Of a stretch of 38,118 nt of DNA, positions 36,071-38,118 are shown piece by piece. Positions within the stretch are counted from its first letter, which is position 1; each line of letters begins with the position of its first letter. The notes under the pieces are model-generated. The model was not told the DNA's origin. It saw only the letters and a program-made list of their open reading frames with translations, and searched no databases. This stretch comes from Sphingomonas sp. Lineage in GTDB: Bacteria > Pseudomonadota > Alphaproteobacteria > Sphingomonadales > Sphingomonadaceae. Location of the stretch: NCBI RefSeq assembly GCF_013812825.1, contig NZ_JACCSU010000012.1:1-38118 (forward strand). The letters are read 5' to 3'. The position numbers and the translations under genes are program-made.

Positions 36071-36847
36071 ATGAAGCTGCTGCTCATCGCCGGCGCCGCT
36101 GTCGTAGTCGCCTCGAACCCTGCCCGGGCGCAAGACGGCGACGACTATCGCGTCCGGGTCGGGCTCGGAGCTCAGCTGCGGCCGGAGTTCAAGGGAGCCG
36201 AGGACACCGAGGTGGCTCCGCTGTGGGATCTCGACATTGCCCGCGGGTCGAACCCGTTTCGCTTCGAAGCACCCGACGACAGCTTCGGCATTCGGCTCAT
36301 CTCCGGGAAAAAATTCGCGGCCGGACCTGCGGCGAATATCGAGAGCAGCCGAAAGAATTCCGACGTCGGCGCGCCGGTCGGCAAGGTGCCGACGACCATC
36401 GAGGCTGGCGCCTTCGCCGAGTTCTACGCCAGCGATTCCTTTCGCTTGAGAGGTGAGATCCTCAAGGGCATCGGCGGCCACAAAGGTCTCGTCAGCGCCG
36501 TCGGCGCCGATTACATCGTTCGCGACGCCGACCGCTACGTGTTCTCGGTCGGACCGCGGCTGCTGCTCTCCGATGGCCGCTACCAGCGCGCTTTCTTTGG
36601 AGTGGACGCCCCGGCGGCCGCAGCAACGGGGCTGCCGCTGTACCGGCCCGACGGCGGCCTCCATGCCGTCGCGCTCACCAGCGGGCTATCCTACCAGTTC
36701 AGTCCGCAGTTCGGGCTGTTCGGGTTTGCCCGCTACGAGCGGCTGGTGGGTGATGCCGCCAAATCGCCGATCATTCGCGAATTCGGCTCGCGCAACCAGC
36801 TGTCCGGCGGACTGGGCCTGAGCTACACCTTCACGATCCGCCGCTAA
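36071..36847 (+). CDS. MipA/OmpV family outer-membrane protein
   Basis: A 258-aa beta-barrel protein. Signal peptide MKLLLIAGAAVVVASNPARA is cleaved before QDGDD. The MipA/OmpV pattern is seen in VRVGLGAQLRPEFKGAED, the alternating barrel strands (FRLRGEILKGIGGHKG, YVFSVGPRLLLSDGRYQRAFFGV) and the C-terminal FGFARYERLVGDAAKSPIIREFGSRNQLSGGLGLSYTF. The terminal aromatic-x motif is not ideal because of an extra TIRR tail. Function is likely outer-membrane interaction or permeation; MipA scaffolds murein enzymes in E. coli. Unrelated to the upstream cys genes by any obvious logic. Confidence 0.9.
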   Translation: MKLLLIAGAAVVVASNPARAQDGDDYRVRVGLGAQLRPEFKGAEDTEVAPLWDLDIARGSNPFRFEAPDDSFGIRLISGKKFAAGPAANIESSRKNSDVGAPVGKVPTTIEAGAFAEFYASDSFRLRGEILKGIGGHKGLVSAVGADYIVRDADRYVFSVGPRLLLSDGRYQRAFFGVDAPAAAATGLPLYRPDGGLHAVALTSGLSYQFSPQFGLFGFARYERLVGDAAKSPIIREFGSRNQLSGGLGLSYTFTIRR

Positions 36848-36869
36848 ACCGCGTCTGCTGCCTTAAGCG

Positions 36870-37208
36870 TCAGTCTCCCTCGCCCGGGTCCGGCGTGAAA
36901 TATTTGTCGTACTTGCCCTCTTCGCCCTTGTGCTCATCGGCGTCGGCCGGGCTGTCCTTCTTGCGCGTGATGTTCGGCCATTGCGCGGAGAAAGTCGTGT
37001 TGAGCTCGACCCATTTCTCGACCCCGCCTTCGGTGTCGGGAAGGATCGCCTCGGCCGGGCACTCGGGCTCGCAGACGCCGCAGTCGATGCACTCGTTGGG
37101 GTTGATGACGAGCATGTTCTCGCCTTCGTAGAAGCAGTCGACCGGGCAGACCTCGACGCAATCCATATATTTGCAGCGGATACAGGCGTCGGTGACGACA
37201 TAGGTCAT
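36870..37208 (-). CDS. fdxA: 7Fe ferredoxin FdxA
   Basis: A 112-aa [3Fe-4S][4Fe-4S] ferredoxin. Cysteines C9, C17, C21 and C50 and C40, C43, C46 and C25 form the usual two clusters ([22 protein letters not shown] and [14 protein letters not shown]). The acidic C-terminal tail is typical. It is essential electron carrier in many alphaproteobacteria. It lies 30 nt downstream of the S4-domain gene on the same strand and converges with mipA. Confidence 0.96.
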   Translation of the reverse strand: MTYVVTDACIRCKYMDCVEVCPVDCFYEGENMLVINPNECIDCGVCEPECPAEAILPDTEGGVEKWVELNTTFSAQWPNITRKKDSPADADEHKGEEGKYDKYFTPDPGEGD

Positions 37209-37238
37209 TGGCTACTCGCGCTCCCTGTAGCCGCCCCG

Positions 37239-37523
37239 CTATGCTCCGGCGCGCGGCGCGTCAACGCCCGGAGGTTCCTCGAGCTCCCGATAGCATTCGC
37301 GCGCTTCGCCGGCCGGGCCGCGGCGCGCCGGCAGAGCGATCACCCTGAGCACCCGGACTCGGTCGCGCAGAGGGAGCGCAATGGTGCTTCCGATGCGCAC
37401 CGGCTCGCTGGCCTTGGCGACCCGCTTGCCGTCGATGCGGACATGGCCGGCATCGACCAGCGCCTGGGCCAGGGTGCGGCTTTTCACCAGCCGGATGCAG
37501 TGGAGGTAGCGGTCGATCCTCAT
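37239..37523 (-). CDS. S4-domain RNA-binding protein (Hsp15-like)
   Basis: A 94-aa protein with an S4 domain over nearly its whole length: MRIDRYLHCIRLVKSRTLAQALVDAGHVRIDGKRVAKASEPVRIGSTIAL is compressed from the family's R-[IL]-D-x-[WY]-L-x-x-x-R-x-x-K-[ST]-R pattern. It resembles ribosome-associated Hsp15 (HslR). In alphaproteobacteria it lies between the helicase and fdxA, as here. ATG at 37523, 23 nt after the helicase stop; a longer frame to 37808 overlaps the helicase and is rejected. Confidence 0.88.
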   Translation of the reverse strand: MRIDRYLHCIRLVKSRTLAQALVDAGHVRIDGKRVAKASEPVRIGSTIALPLRDRVRVLRVIALPARRGPAGEARECYRELEEPPGVDAPRAGA

Positions 37524-37546
37524 ATTTCCGCTAGTCGGACAAGGGT

Positions 37547-38118
37547 TCAGCGCTTGAGGTCGGCGAGCGCTGCAAAGGCGTTGGGCGCGCGCTTGCCGGC
37601 GGCGTCGGGGCGTCGTGCCCGCCGGCCGCGCCAGCGCCACGCGTCGCCGGCCCGGGCGAAGCCAATCTCGGTCATCAGCTTGGCGATGGAGTCCTCGTCG
37701 AGCCCGACCGACCGCGCCAGCTCGGCGTCGACCGGGTCCTTGCCGCCCGCCGACTTCACCTTGTGGGCGTGGCTTGCGAGCCGGTCGGCGAGATCGATCC
37801 GAAGCCATTGGCGGCCGATCCGCCGATAGGCCAGCGCCGCTCCGCGCGGATCGGCGTTCGATCCGAGCATCGCCGCCTCGGCTGCCGGCAGTTCCGGCAT
37901 CGGCAGGCCGGACCGCACCGCACCGAGCGCCGCCCGCCAGCGCTGCACGGCGGGCTTCAGGAGCGCCGGAACGAACAGGTCCAGCGGTCCCAGGCGCACG
38001 CGCAGCTTGTGCAGCGCTCGCCGGTCGACCGGATCGAGCGCGGCGATCGGCGCCAGCATCGCCCGGCGCGGCGCGACTCCACCGGCATCGGCGAGCATCG
38101 CGGCCAGCGCCCGCACTC
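37547..38118 (-). CDS. C-terminal end of a large DNA/RNA helicase-related protein (partial)
   Basis: Open to the end of the window; the last 190 residues of a protein that is probably about 850-950 aa in total. The visible part has LRVRLGPLDLFVPALLKPAVQRWRAAL, GAALAYRRIGRQWLRIDLADRL and LMTEIGFARAGDAWRWRGR, which match the C-terminal region of SUPV3L1/Suv3-like helicases of Sphingomonadales that sit upstream of an S4 protein and fdxA. The helicase motifs themselves lie outside the window, so this assignment depends on synteny and tail similarity. Confidence 0.75.
   Translation of the reverse strand, partial: VRALAAMLADAGGVAPRRAMLAPIAALDPVDRRALHKLRVRLGPLDLFVPALLKPAVQRWRAALGAVRSGLPMPELPAAEAAMLGSNADPRGAALAYRRIGRQWLRIDLADRLASHAHKVKSAGGKDPVDAELARSVGLDEDSIAKLMTEIGFARAGDAWRWRGRRARRPDAAGKRAPNAFAALADLKR

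Noticed and set aside
33959-36664. 901-codon open frame on the minus strand opposite cysNC and mipA
   Set aside because: Antisense to genuine cysN/cysC, whose motifs are intact. Composition is shadow-like and no domain is recognisable.

Overview
This window looks like chromosomal DNA from a GC-rich alphaproteobacterium, most likely a member of the Sphingomonadales. The evidence is the strongly GC-biased third codon position (which leaves long spurious open frames on both strands), an Atm1-type exporter closely resembling the structurally studied Novosphingobium protein, MipA/OmpV, DUF4402 and DUF3833 secreted proteins, a ferredoxin/S4-protein/helicase block, and a 'VIARS'-type palindromic repeat. 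The species cannot be named from the sequence alone. No rRNA, tRNA, CRISPR array, prophage or insertion sequence was found.

Layout. 1-5.0 kb (+): rsmB (5' end cut by the window), rpe, a heparinase II/III-like gene and purH, tightly packed. 5.1-7.6 kb (+): a membrane-anchored hypothetical, a membrane LytTR regulator and a small methyltransferase. 7.6-12.1 kb (-): polA followed by a Wzx/MVF-type flippase, with an 18-bp tandem repeat across their junction. 12.1-16.3 kb: a tiny HTH protein, a cupin lipoprotein, a DUF3833 protein, nadB and a YadG-type ABC ATPase. 16.3-19.4 kb (+): DUF4402, zf-CHCC, tldD, DUF924 and DUF2007. 19.4-23.4 kb (-): an overlapping atm1-recQ-DUF442 operon. 23.5-25.1 kb (+): a small acidic protein, an SDR, then a 33-aa peptide and a PspC protein behind a strong sigma-54-like promoter. 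25.1-29.0 kb: envelope and stress genes, including an exported peroxiredoxin, two paralogous Asn/Asp-rich lipoproteins with matching upstream elements, and a PRC-barrel protein. 29.3-33.1 kb: YaiI, a GAF protein, thiC with a TPP riboswitch, and an exported EF-hand protein. 33.2-36.8 kb (+): cysD-cysNC sulfate activation and MipA. 36.9 kb-end (-): fdxA, an S4 protein and the end of a large helicase.

Most genes are core housekeeping (rRNA modification, pentose phosphate, purine, NAD, thiamine and sulfur metabolism, DNA repair). The less explained parts are regulatory and repeat features: a sigma-54 promoter for an isolated PspC gene, GGAAC-N17-CGCTWAGT elements before the two lipoproteins, a thiC expression platform that can be read from the sequence, a repeat that appears to have donated a start codon, and a tandem repeat that multiplies the polA stop codon. 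I found no clear multi-gene defence or mobile system. The most promising candidate for something undescribed is the sigma-54/33-aa peptide/PspC unit.
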